Shown piece by piece: positions 7,901-14,200 of a DNA stretch of 20,299 nt (position 1 is the first letter of the stretch; each line of letters opens with the position of its first letter). Position numbers and translations under genes: made by a program. Under the pieces are notes generated by a model, which was not told the origin of the DNA, searched no databases, and was given only the letters and a program-made list of their open reading frames with translations. This stretch comes from Ectocarpus siliculosus (Eukaryota; Sar; Phaeophyceae; Ectocarpales; Ectocarpaceae): the NCBI GenBank assembly GCA_000310025.1, contig FN648521.1, positions 4,419 to 24,717 on the forward strand, in the 5' to 3' direction.

Positions 7901-7990
7901 GGACTGTGGCAGCCTTCGCAGCGTTCTAGTGTTAAGCCCTTTAGGGCTGGATCGCCGTTTGGGGACACTTTTTGTCCCCATCTTCTTCAC
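138..7990 (-). CDS. AK: Aspartate kinase gene, multi-exon, C-terminus cut by left window edge
   Basis: Aspartokinase phosphorylates L-aspartate with ATP, the committing step to Lys, Thr, Met and Ile, usually in the plastid of algae and plants. Eight exons read right to left: 7542 and upward, 6822-6933, 5304-5426, 4733-4881, 3153-3356, 2498-2621, 1113-1241, 138-325. All have GT donors and AG acceptors, and the phases match at every junction. Joined, they give the family signatures in order: KFGGSS (nucleotide site), [31 protein letters not shown] with TADPR, then the start of the ACT regulatory region ([20 protein letters not shown]). The order and spacing resemble plant/chlamydia-type monofunctional enzymes. 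Whether a homoserine dehydrogenase domain follows cannot be seen. The second ACT half lies outside the window. The N-terminal start and any targeting peptide are uncertain. The introns are unusually rich in copies of their own boundaries. Confidence 0.93.
444..504 (-). pseudogene. Duplicated 5' end of exon 8 inside the preceding intron
   Basis: About 60 bases match 267-326 with one extra G and one substitution. They encode the SMRPV(I/L)KTGLP segment, after which the extra G shifts the frame. An AG (GTTAG) still precedes the copy on the coding strand. This is the youngest-looking boundary copy in the window, with about 97% identity by eye. Confidence 0.9.
510..575. repeat. GTTGGATAAAGCATGC family member (inverted, short)
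   Basis: The reverse complement reads AACCTTCGCATGCTTTTTCT, ATCAAGTAAACATGTTCGAT and AAAGCATG. It abuts the exon 8 copy at 444-504. Confidence 0.8.
793..931. repeat. Direct repeats with a copy of the exon 7 donor region
   Basis: The motif TCGATCGAAACGAATGCACT and the next 14 bases occur at 793-826 and again at 898-931. Between them, 830-888 read on the minus strand match the real start of this intron: ACCCG/GTGCGTGCGAAGCGAG against CACCCG/GTGGGTGGGAAGCGAG. Confidence 0.85.
1113..1241 (-). CDS. AK: Aspartate kinase exon 7
   Basis: 129 nt, 43 codons, phase 0 at both ends, with acceptor AAATCAG and donor CACCCG/GTGGGT. It encodes [20 protein letters not shown], then [20 protein letters not shown] and LHP. 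This is the end of the kinase domain. [11 protein letters not shown] followed by LHP is nearly invariant in plant-type enzymes. Confidence 0.96.
1210..1735. repeat. Three-unit ~200-bp tandem repeat spanning the exon 7 acceptor
   Basis: Unit 1 begins in exon 7 (1210-1241) and continues into the intron. Units 2 and 3 begin at 1421 and 1622. Each repeats the exon start (ATCATGCC(G/A)TCCA(C/T)GTC), then GTCGATT.GATT and GAATGAGGA, then GGTGGGTGCAGTCGATTGCC and GTCAACGGTACCAACAG. All units keep AG at the acceptor position. The unit at 1623-1650 still reads VWKDMDGMM in frame. Confidence 0.88.
1758..1955. repeat. ~37-bp minisatellite
   Basis: About five units of AGTTCTTCCGTCCAGAACGA and AGAACAAAGAAA, with small variations. 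Confidence 0.88.
2073..2175. repeat. GTTGGATAAAGCATGC family member (inverted)
   Basis: The reverse complement reads CCTTCGCAAGGTTTTTCGTA, ATTTAGCGCGAACATGTTGG, then AAGCATGC, GGGCTAGGGTTAGGGAATAG and GGTCTGCG. It shares order with 5756-5870. Confidence 0.82.
2172..2464. repeat. CAN trinucleotide low-complexity tract
   Basis: A mix of CAA, CAG, CCA and CAC triplets. Near the donor, AGCAAGAGGCAGGCGATACC (2382-2401) resembles AGCAAGAGGTAAGGGGGCGA (2461-2480). Confidence 0.9.
2498..2621 (-). CDS. AK: Aspartate kinase exon 6 (TTLGRGGSD)
   Basis: 124 nt: one base plus 41 codons, leaving in phase 0, with acceptor CTTTTCAG and donor CAG/GTATGC. It encodes [15 protein letters not shown], then [26 protein letters not shown] in two parts. 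TTLGRGGSD is the diagnostic aspartokinase substrate/ATP loop. Confidence 0.96.
2622..3152. other. Aspartate kinase intron 5-6
   Basis: No coding sequence is seen. An internal ~190-bp direct repeat is marked by GAGTCACGAGTGGG at 2686-2699 and 2876-2889. The 100 bases next to the exon 5 donor (3054-3152) are related to the donor-proximal region of the exon 7 intron. Confidence 0.65.
3153..3356 (-). CDS. AK: Aspartate kinase exon 5
   Basis: 204 nt: one base, 67 codons, then AT. It encodes [20 protein letters not shown], then [20 protein letters not shown], then [20 protein letters not shown] and LSKFDPS. The SYGERMS, Asp-Ala and NAD(V/I)L features belong to the aspartate-binding part of the kinase domain. 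The acceptor is CTCTCAG before 3356, and the donor GTGAGAG begins at 3152. The AT remainder plus G of exon 6 gives Met. Confidence 0.95.
3303..4020. repeat. Five-unit tandem repeat containing the 5' end of exon 5
   Basis: Unit 1 is the true exon (to 3356). Exon-like copies follow at 3432-3484, 3581-3634, 3754-3810 and 3936-3992, with spacings of ~128-180 bases. Between them lie shared intron modules: GGGGGAAGGGAGTCG(T/C)ATCA, then GTGGCGTTTT, then a gap and the next copy. The first copy differs from the exon by about one base in 50. All copies keep AG at the acceptor position on the minus strand. Confidence 0.93.
4157..4391. mobile_element. MITE-like element, CCGTA family, copy 1
   Basis: Terminal inverted repeats: CCGTAGGTTGAATGACGTAA...CACACCCCC at the left and GGGGGTGTGATATCTTATGC...CTTACGG at the right. 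The inner ends share the CGATTTTCAA / TTTGAAAATCGG pair. About 235 bp, non-coding. Confidence 0.85.
4553..4633. repeat. Three 27-bp tandem copies of the exon 4 donor region
   Basis: On the minus strand each unit reads (A/C)AAG/GTGAGCAAGCGATGATGA and TTGG. This matches the real donor CAGAG/GTGAGAAG and the nearby CGATGATGATTGATCC at 4692-4708. A further copy at 4022-4045 reads CAGAG/GTGAGCAAACGATGAT. Confidence 0.85.
4733..4881 (-). CDS. AK: Aspartate kinase exon 4
   Basis: 149 nt, 49 codons plus AG, entering in phase 0 and leaving in phase 2. The acceptor is ACGGCAG and the donor is CAGAG/GTGAGA. It encodes a helical stretch ending [12 protein letters not shown], which joins [14 protein letters not shown] in exon 5, as in plant aspartate kinases. 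A (CTG)n tract on the coding strand sits about 14 bases upstream of the acceptor. The donor sequence recurs several times in the following intron. Confidence 0.93.
4882..5303. other. Aspartate kinase intron 3-4
   Basis: It contains (CAG)n at 4896-4928 and a degenerate copy of the exon 4 start at 4980-5006. A CAA-rich tract follows, and the donor-adjacent AACAACACGCCAGCG is repeated at 5241-5255 and 5281-5295. Confidence 0.65.
4896..4928. repeat. (CAG)n microsatellite by the exon 4 acceptor
   Basis: Eleven CAG triplets lie 14 bases from the acceptor. On the coding strand this is (CTG)n, which may serve as the pyrimidine-rich stretch. Confidence 0.95.
5304..5426 (-). CDS. AK: Aspartate kinase exon 3
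   Basis: 123 nt, 41 codons, phase 0 at both ends, with acceptor AACACAG and donor AAG/GTAAGC. It encodes [20 protein letters not shown], then [29 protein letters not shown] is a highly conserved aspartokinase core motif. A degenerate copy of this exon's 5' half lies upstream at 6235-6336. Confidence 0.95.
5491..5713. mobile_element. MITE-like element, CCGTA family, copy 2
   Basis: Near-perfect terminal inverted repeats: CGTAGGTTGCATAAGACATC...CCCCCTGG against CCCAGGGGATGTGATATCTT ACGCAACCTACG, over ~33 bp. 223 bp, non-coding. The interior (AAGAGGATGCC, CTTTCTCTCCACGAGACGG) is related to the copy at 12426-12651. Confidence 0.92.
5756..5870. repeat. GTTGGATAAAGCATGC family member
   Basis: CATTCGCAGGATTTTTCGAC, TACGTAAAACATGTTGGACA, then GGGTCAGGGTTAGGGATAGG, GTCTGCGTACCCCCTCCCTC and TTCTA. 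Confidence 0.82.
6235..6336 (-). pseudogene. Degenerate copy of exon 3 5' end plus flanking intron
   Basis: AACCATGATCGGAATCT, CGGCTTCACTA, GGGCCGACCACGTGTGTTGG and CGATACAC align in order with 5372-5445 (exon 3 and its acceptor flank). The copy has small indels, and the acceptor AG is lost. Confidence 0.8.
6822..6933 (-). CDS. AK: Aspartate kinase exon 2 (ATP-binding KFGGSS)
   Basis: 112 nt, one base plus 37 codons. The acceptor is ATTCGCAG before 6933 and the donor is GAG/GTTCGT. The translation ends [17 protein letters not shown], the N-terminal aspartokinase signature. KFGGSS binds the nucleotide phosphates. The preceding [14 protein letters not shown] is a plausible linker to a targeting region. 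The exon leaves in phase 0. Confidence 0.92.
6945..7065. repeat. (AAC)n-tailed dispersed repeat, copy 1
   Basis: Reads (TTG)n, GTCTTCACAT, CTACCCAGTACCTTC, TCTGTCCGTACT, CGATTCCCAGTGGTCACAGG and CTAACTTACC. It is homologous to 15624-15775 and, inverted, to 9915-10045. Confidence 0.85.
7108..7480. repeat. Degenerate ~110-bp minisatellite
   Basis: About four units of CCGCGCTAACCGGCTGACCA followed by AAGGCGGCAGTCTCAGTGCG and GCTGAAAACAGC. The two best-conserved units are at 7269-7330 and 7372-7435. Confidence 0.85.
7542..7990 (-). CDS. AK: Aspartate kinase exon 1 (N-terminal, start uncertain)
   Basis: The 3' end is well supported. The frame ends ...DDVEEQAEG and then GTGAGAG, a good donor in phase 2, which fits the one-base remainder at the start of exon 2. 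The open frame reaches back to an ATG at 7988-7990 ([13 protein letters not shown]...), with a second ATG at 7979-7981. The predicted N-terminus is Arg/Ser/Pro rich, with a five-His run from an ATG/CAT microsatellite at 7658-7672. It could be a transit region, but I see no hydrophobic signal peptide, which brown-algal plastid proteins normally need. A further upstream exon or an internal acceptor is therefore possible. Only the last ~60 codons should be taken as likely. Confidence 0.45.
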
Positions 7991-8361
7991 CTGCTTTACC
8001 TCGCGAAGAATGGCATGATTGTCTCCTCCTTTGCACTACTTGACCAGGGGGGTGCCAGGGTACACAGGGACGACTCTAGTCTAGTATGGATGCTTTGTAG
8101 AGTGGAGGAGTATGAGGGTAATGAACAGGTCGAATCGCGGGGCGATTACGCCGCCGGTTCAACAGCGAAGTTGCGCCGCGTCTGTTTACCCTTGGGTGGA
8201 AAGCGCTACTAGGGGCAAGCGCGGAAGAAGTACCTAGACCGCCGTTGATAGGAGGCACCAAGCAACCTAGGGCTTGAGTTAGAAGGTCTCGCTTTCCCTC
8301 TAGAGAAATATCTTGAAAACCTCCTTTTCGTACCCCGTTTACCACGCTCCCGCCAGTTGCT

Positions 8362-8432
8362 GTCTTTAATCCCTATCAATTGTCCCCTCGTGTCCCCTCG
8401 TATCGAGGGAAAATTGATAGGGATTATAGACA
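8362..8432. repeat. Imperfect hairpin
   Basis: Arms GTCTTTAATCCCTATCAATT (8362-8381, plus GTCCCCTCG) and CGAGGGAAAATTGATAGGGA (8405-8424, plus TTATAGAC), with a ~14-base loop. They probably form the core of a palindromic repeat. Confidence 0.88.
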
Positions 8433-8569
8433 AGAGACGGCTCAAGTGGGAAGGCAGCTTTGCACTTGCACCCAGGGATGGAACTGTCTGCACCATCCAA
8501 TCAGCAGGCGTCGTTCGCTCTTTTTCTTACATTTCAGAAATTTCGCAAGACCGCCGAATTTTCTGTGCG

Positions 8570-8665
8570 TGGTAAGGGGGTTACGTAAACATGTTGGATA
8601 AAGCATACAATCGAGGAAAAGTTAGTATGTCTGCGTGCTCCCTCCCTCCCTCCCTGTTCTACGTA
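8570..8665. repeat. GTTGGATAAAGCATGC family member
   Basis: TACGTAAACATGTTGGATAA then AGCATACAATCGAGGAAAAG, then GTCTGCGTGCTCCCTCCCTC. It shares order and motifs with 5756-5870, 8896-8956 and 15013-15145. Reverse complements lie at 510-575 and 2073-2175. Confidence 0.82.
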
Positions 8666-8895
8666 TGATACAATTACAAGAACTATTCTTGCTTTGCCGT
8701 GTTGCATGATGGGTGTGATTATGTGTTTTTGGTTTGTTTGGTTTGTGGGTTTGGGGAGAAGTATTTAGTTTTTCAGGTTTGGGGAGTACACATACGTTTT
8801 GGTTTGTTTGGTTTGCGGGTTCGGGGAGTAATTATTTTTCAGGCTTGGGGGATTTTTCATTTCCTCGTAAACTGATTAATCGCAAGAAGGTGGTC

Positions 8896-8956
8896 CCAGC
8901 AGCCTTCGCAGTTTTTTTTTGTATCAAGTAAACGTGTTGGATAAAGCACGTTTCCT
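8896..8956. repeat. GTTGGATAAAGCATGC family member (5' part)
   Basis: CAGCAGCCTTCGCAG, poly-T, then ATCAAGTAAACGTGTTGGAT and AAAGCACG. Confidence 0.82.
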
Positions 8957-8993
8957 GGCGGGGTGGAGGTGACATTAGGGTCGGTCGTGTTGC

Positions 8994-8996
<3 letters not shown>

Positions 8997-9088
<92 letters not shown>
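8997..9088. repeat. (AG)n microsatellite
   Basis: An uninterrupted tract of about 46 AG dinucleotides. The long Ser/Leu and Arg/Glu frames across it are artefacts of the repeat. Confidence 0.98.
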
Positions 9089-9090
<2 letters not shown>

Positions 9091-9601
9091 GAGGAATGTG
9101 GCCGTTCCGGGTGCGCACACTTGGCGCAGGTTGTCTCGAGCGAAGCCGTCGCTGAACATGCAATGCAAGCAATGAAGACCACGTACCGGGGTTGGAACAC
9201 GTGGAACGTCTTCGGAACAAAACCTACCGTTTCCCCACATCGGGCGACACGGTAATAATAAGTATTTGGTGAAAACGTGTACACTCGCGGAACACCCCAC
9301 GGTTATTGCTGGTGCGCGGCGTGTACCGGGATAACGCACGGCAATTTAATGATTCAATAATTCGAGTATTTGGTGGAACGTATGTCGGGAACCTGCGGTA
9401 GCTGTTGGCGAAACTACTGCTGAAGTTTGTGGTTGGAGGACTCCTGGTGAGGTTTGAGGACGAGGTCTCGGCTGTCTGTTGCTGACACGGATGGTTGTAT
9501 GCATGGGGCCGCCTTCGCGAGATTTGGCTGACTCTTATGGCAACCGAAAGTTGGCCCGACGGATTTTTTTGCCGGTACTTTTTCGGCGGGAAACAGATTT
9601 C

Positions 9602-9688
9602 GGTTTTTAGGCGGTACCGCCTTCGGCGGTTCCCTGTTCTACGAATTACGCCGGGAATCCGGGCAAGTACCGGGACCGCCTAAGAACC
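9602..9688. repeat. Inverted repeat
   Basis: GGTTTTTAGGCGGTACCG (9602-9619) pairs with TACCGGGACCGCCTAAGAAC (9668-9687) with two or three mismatches. The region between is rich in CCGGGAA and GCGG motifs. Confidence 0.7.
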
Positions 9689-9914
9689 CCGGGAAAACAC
9701 TCCGGGAAAATTCCCGAGGAGAACCCTGTTTTTTTCGACCTTTGTATACCATCTGTAAAACTGGTGCACTGCACCCCAAATAAATGTGATCGTATGCGTA
9801 TCTACGTCTAGGTTGACGTGGCGACGTGTGCAATCTGGTACCATCGAATAGTCCGAGTTTCGTGCATGCATGAATGCATGCATATTTAAAGACATGTATC
9901 TACCGCAGTCTATG

Positions 9915-10045
9915 TAGGATAAGTTAGCCTGTGACCACGGGAATCGACCGCGTCAAGTGTTGGATCAGTACGGACATATGAAGGTACTGGGTAGAGAGAG
10001 ATCGGAACGGTTTTTAATGCGAAGACAACAGCAACAGCAGTGCGC
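9915..10045. repeat. (AAC)n-tailed dispersed repeat, copy 3 (inverted)
   Basis: In this orientation it starts GATAAGTTAGCCTGTGACCA, runs through GTACGGACATATGAAGGTAC and GGGTAGAGAGAGATCGGAAC, and ends GAAGACAACAGCAACAGCAG. It is the reverse complement of copies 1 and 2. Confidence 0.85.
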
Positions 10046-10794
10046 ATGTACAGCAGTAGTAGGCAAGAACGTTTACTTTGTAGTCGAAATGTGAGGACCG
10101 TTGTGACGGTGTCATGCTAACCGCAGGAGGCATACTAGCGGCTAGCGCCTCTAGTCAACAACGGTGATGTGAGTGGATCAAGGCGTGTGGCTGTACTTCA
10201 GCAGGAACGGCCTTGTCGTGGTCGGGCTGCAACAAAAAGCAGCGTTCTGAGTGACCACGCCGCACGCTGTCGACAACATCATGTATCAGCTCGCTGCTGC
10301 TGCACCTGCCCGCCAGCCAACACAAGGCATTTTCGTTGGCCGACAACTCTCACTACCACTCTCGTCAGCCACACGACGGCTTCAGCCGCCGCTGCCTGCT
10401 GCTGTTGTCATACACACACACACACAGCAGAACATGCATATATGCACACCACCGCCACGATCACAAGGGTTCGAGACATCGATGGCCACGCACTCCTTCA
10501 ACAACAGCAGGCTTGCCACTGCTGCTAAGTGCTACTGCGAATACAGCGCGGCATGACACCGCATGCATCACCTTGCGGGCGCCAAGGAGCCAGCAGAGGG
10601 GAGGACGAAACCCGCTGCTCCCTGAAGCACGGAGGCCCACACCCCTAGAGCGACCACGGTCCCACTTGCTGACGGCATCCTCTTGCTACTATGCTATTCC
10701 GGAGAACGAGAGAGAGAGAGAGAGTCAGCGGAATTGTATGTTTGCGCGTGGCCCACAACAACAAACGCGGCGGCATTAAAAAAAAAAAGTTGAC

Positions 10795-11043
10795 TATCGT
10801 AGTTGACGACGTAAGATATCATATACCCTACGAAAGACCGATTCTCAATGATCTATTATTCCAGAGCGGAAAGAGAGAGAGAGAGACAGGGGTGGTGCTG
10901 AGCATGGCGGTGTTGGACTTAATCATCTCATCGCGATATTACCCGGAAACGTATCGCATTTTGCTCCCTCCTCTTTCGACGCGGAGTAACCGAGCTTTTA
11001 AATCGGTCCAGCAGGGGGTGTGGTATCTTGTGTAATCTCTTTC
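10795..11043. mobile_element. MITE-like element, CCGTA family, copy 3 (degenerate)
   Basis: Left end TCGTAGTTGACGACGTAAGA with CCGATTCTCAATG. Right end TTTTAAATCGGTCCAGCAGG with GGTGTGGTATCTTGTG. It ends ~120 bases upstream of the PhoD-like start codon, so it lies in its promoter or 5' UTR region. Confidence 0.75.
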
Positions 11044-11164
11044 GGGGGAGTTTCATATTAACGTGGTGGCGTTTTCCGAACAGGGGGATAGATTCTTTAA
11101 CCGCCAGCCAACGCAAACTTGAAACAACCAGAGCAAAGAGGCGCGGTGCTAGTCGCCTGCAGCG

Positions 11165-11277
11165 ATGGCTACGCGCGGCGAGGTGGATCCGGTGGTAGGG
11201 GGCAAGGAAGACGTGGACGATGCGCAGGTGGAAGTCGAGCTGCATGCCCTTGGAGGCGACACTGCCACAGGGTTCAG
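11165..11277 (+). CDS. PhoD-like gene exon 1 with start codon
   Basis: 113 nt encode MATRGEVDPVVGGKEDVDDA, then QVEVELHALGGDTATGF plus AG (phase 2), followed by the donor GTGGGTGAC. The start context GCAGCGATGGCT is a good Kozak-type context. The composition (Asp/Glu/Val rich, high coding quality) stands out from the surroundings. The phase fits exon 2 exactly. No homology supports it, so it is weaker than exons 3-5. Confidence 0.68.
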
Positions 11278-14200
11278 GTGGGTGACATGCGGGGGGATTA
11301 CAACAGCAGTGTAAGATGCAATGATCGTGCGCTGCTGCGGTGCGTTTGGGAGAGCTACAGTATGCGATGTGCCCTATCTCTGTCTGTCAGCGAGGCGAGG
11401 CGATGCTTGGTTGAGAGGAGTGGGATGTGGTGAAACGTGCGCTCTACCCGTTGGACTATGATTTGTCACAGCAGCAGTAGGGGACCAAACAAATGATATT
11501 CCTGGCCGAAGAGGGGGGATGTTTTCGTTGAATTTAAAATTCACACACCAGGTAGGCCCGATCGTGAGCTCTTTACATGCTCACTCATGTCCTTCACATC
11601 ACCTCGGGCAAACATACCCCGTGCTTCAGATCACCTCTGGCAAACATACCTCGATCTCTTATGTCCTACAGATCACCATGGAGCAAGTATACCGATCACC
11701 CATGTCCTTCAGATCTTCAGATCACGATGGAGCAAACGTACAGGACCCCGATCACCCACGTATGCACTCGTGGCAAACATATACCGATGTCCTTCAGATC
11801 ACCATGGAGCAAGAATACACCGATCACCTCTGTCCTTCAGATCACCTCTGCAAACATGTACCTTACGTCCTTCAGATCACCATGGAACAAGCATACCCCG
11901 ATGACCTATGTCCTTCAGATTTCCTCGAGCAAACATACCCCGATGACTCATGTCCTTCAGATCACCTCGGGAAAACATACACCGAACACCAATGTCCTAC
12001 ATATGTACCTACTCCATAGCAAAGGGACCCTCATAAGAGCCAATAGCTCGATCTTCTAGGGAATGTGTGTGTTATTTTTGAAAGGTTCAAGGGTCGCACG
12101 TGCGCGGATTGCAGGTTTGTTGCGCTTGACTATTGTAGTGCTGTCTGTCTGTCTGTCTGTCTGTCTACCATGTACTACATGCACGAAATACACATCGTAG
12201 CATATGATATATCTGTTGATGTCTCTACTCCGTGTGTGTGACAGTGTTGAGAGGTGGTAACCGCCCTGCCCCTCTTCCACCCTGTGCGACCTTCCTTCGA
12301 CAGCAGTTTTTGCAGAGTTATTCATTTACAATTGTTATTTTTTCCGCTTCTTTTGGGTGCGCTCTGCCTGCACGGTCGCTTCGTGGCAATTACAAAGGGG
12401 GTCCGTGTTTAGTGCCGGTTGAATACCGTACTATATATGACACAAGATTACACCCCCCCTGGACCGATTGTTAAAGCGCGATTACTCCACCACCAAGAGG
12501 ATGCATAGACGACAGGATACCTTTTCAGAGAGCTCTCTCTCGACCAGACGGCTTCAACGCCGCCGTTTTCGGCCCCGCGACTGTTGCTGCTGTTGAAACA
12601 TCGAGCTTTGAAAATCGGTGCAGGGGGTGTGTTATCTTGTGTCATATACGGTAGTGCCCATTCCCGGAATAGTGCCAGTGTTTTCGGCGGGCACACACTG
12701 AATTTCCAAGTCATGCTCAATACTTTGAAAAGTGCCACTCCGGTAAAACAGGGACCCCCGCTGTAAGCCCAAACTTGACCATCAACTTGCCAGCTTTGCT
12801 GCGTCGTTGCGTTCCGGTCGGGAAATGTGTTTGGGTGCATGTTCTGTTTCAAGATTTCAAGTTTCAAAAGAAACCTTTTGTGTGTACTTCTTGTTTTCGT
12901 TTTTCCGACCGACCTTACCCTATAGACTACGAAATTTGCTGGTTTCTCACCACCGCTATTTAATACTGTTGCAGTAAATCGCACCGAAACATCGCGTACA
13001 CTTCGCTATCACGCTCGCGGGCGCTTGTCGAGAGCGTTTCTGCGCAGACAGCAGGGTTGACTTAGACCCTTATATTATGAAGAGGGGGTGAGACGTGGGC
13101 AAGGCATGTCGAGAGCCTCGCGCGTCGAGTCCATCACACCCGTATCGTACAGTCAACATTAATCCATGATGTAGCCCCCGGAGATCTCGGAGATCTGTCG
13201 TAACCCCCCGGAGATCTAGGAGATCCGCCGTGACCCCTCGTAGATCTCGGAAATCCGTTGTAACCCCCGGAGATTTGGAGATCCGTATTCTGCCGAGTAT
13301 CGAGTACACACAAGCAGCCGCGAACCCGCTCGCTGCCCTTCCCATGCGGGTGGTAACCACCCCCGCCAACGGTGCTGCTTTTTCCCCATTACGCTTTTCT
13401 CTTCGACGTGTTATGCTCCTTTTTTTTGGCTTGTAAATTGTGCTTTGTTCCCAAAAAAGTGTAATTTAAGATATTTTTTCGGCCATATTTATGCTATAAA
13501 TAGACTCGGTCGGTCCTCGTGCTTCCAGCCATGCGATCGTTGGGCAGCAGTAGGTGGCCCGATATTATGGCACCTTAAATAGTGGAACTGCCGATATTGT
13601 GGCATCACAACCTCTCGTCAAAATCTCAACATGTACATGAATCCGATATATCGAGTAGTGGCACTGCCCTAAATAGTGGCATATTCTCCTGTTGCCCCTA
13701 CATGCCACTATATCGGGCCACCTACTGTACATGCATGCTGGACTGATGCACAGGTATTCCAAACTATTTTTATACTTTTTGACACGAGAGTCTTATTCGG
13801 GAAGCACCGCCTCCCCCCCCCTCGATCCCCTGAATCCAGTCCCCTTGAAGACGTGGAAACATTGGGGAGCCGGAGCAGCGCAGCAGTCGCACACTCGGGA
13901 GTAGTAGGTGGCATGTTGGGCGGGCGGGGTAAGGGGGGGGGCAGACACGCTCGCCTGGAAACGGAGTCGGAGAGGTTGGCCAGACGAAGCCAGCGGATGC
14001 TGTTCTGGGCTCTTTCTGCGGTGGCCGGGCTGCTGGCTATTCTGGTACGTAAGGCACTTGTTGTTGCAGATTTGATCGAGATTGTAGTTCCAGTATTTAA
14101 CGTACAGTAGTAGGGACTGGCTATCCTAGCAGGGGATTGTAGTTGTTGTTGCAACCCTTTTCGGGATGATGGTTTCCATTTAGGTACAACAGGGATATGA

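Larger units (their letters stand above)
7991..11164. other. Intergenic region between the divergent genes
   Basis: No convincing exon is seen. It holds a hairpin (8362-8432), two members of the GTTGGATAAAGCATGC family, an (AG)n tract, an inverted repeat (9602-9688), one (AAC)n-tailed repeat and a MITE (10795-11043). Promoters of both genes should lie here, but no motif can be named. Confidence 0.6.
11278..13944. other. PhoD-like gene intron 1-2
   Basis: It contains a ~45-bp minisatellite (11575-12005), (GTCT)n (12141-12166), a nested MITE (12426-12651) in a GAATAGTGCC-family repeat, a 30-bp minisatellite (13175-13282) and a 180-bp MITE-like element (13548-13727). No additional exon is supported. 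Confidence 0.65.

Noticed and set aside
7775-8212. 145-codon plus-strand frame
   Set aside because: It has no recognisable domain. It overlaps the opposite-strand kinase exon 1 and includes a repeat motif (CAGCCTTCGCAG).
8832-9339. Frames with long Ser-Leu or Arg-Glu runs
   Set aside because: They are translations of the (AG)n microsatellite.
11519-12059. Possible CRISPR-like array
   Set aside because: The units are contiguous with no unique spacers and the context is a eukaryotic intron, so it is a minisatellite.
13676-13944. Upstream part of the frame that contains PhoD-like exon 2
   Set aside because: It starts inside a MITE. The phase-matched acceptor at 13944 gives a better joined protein.
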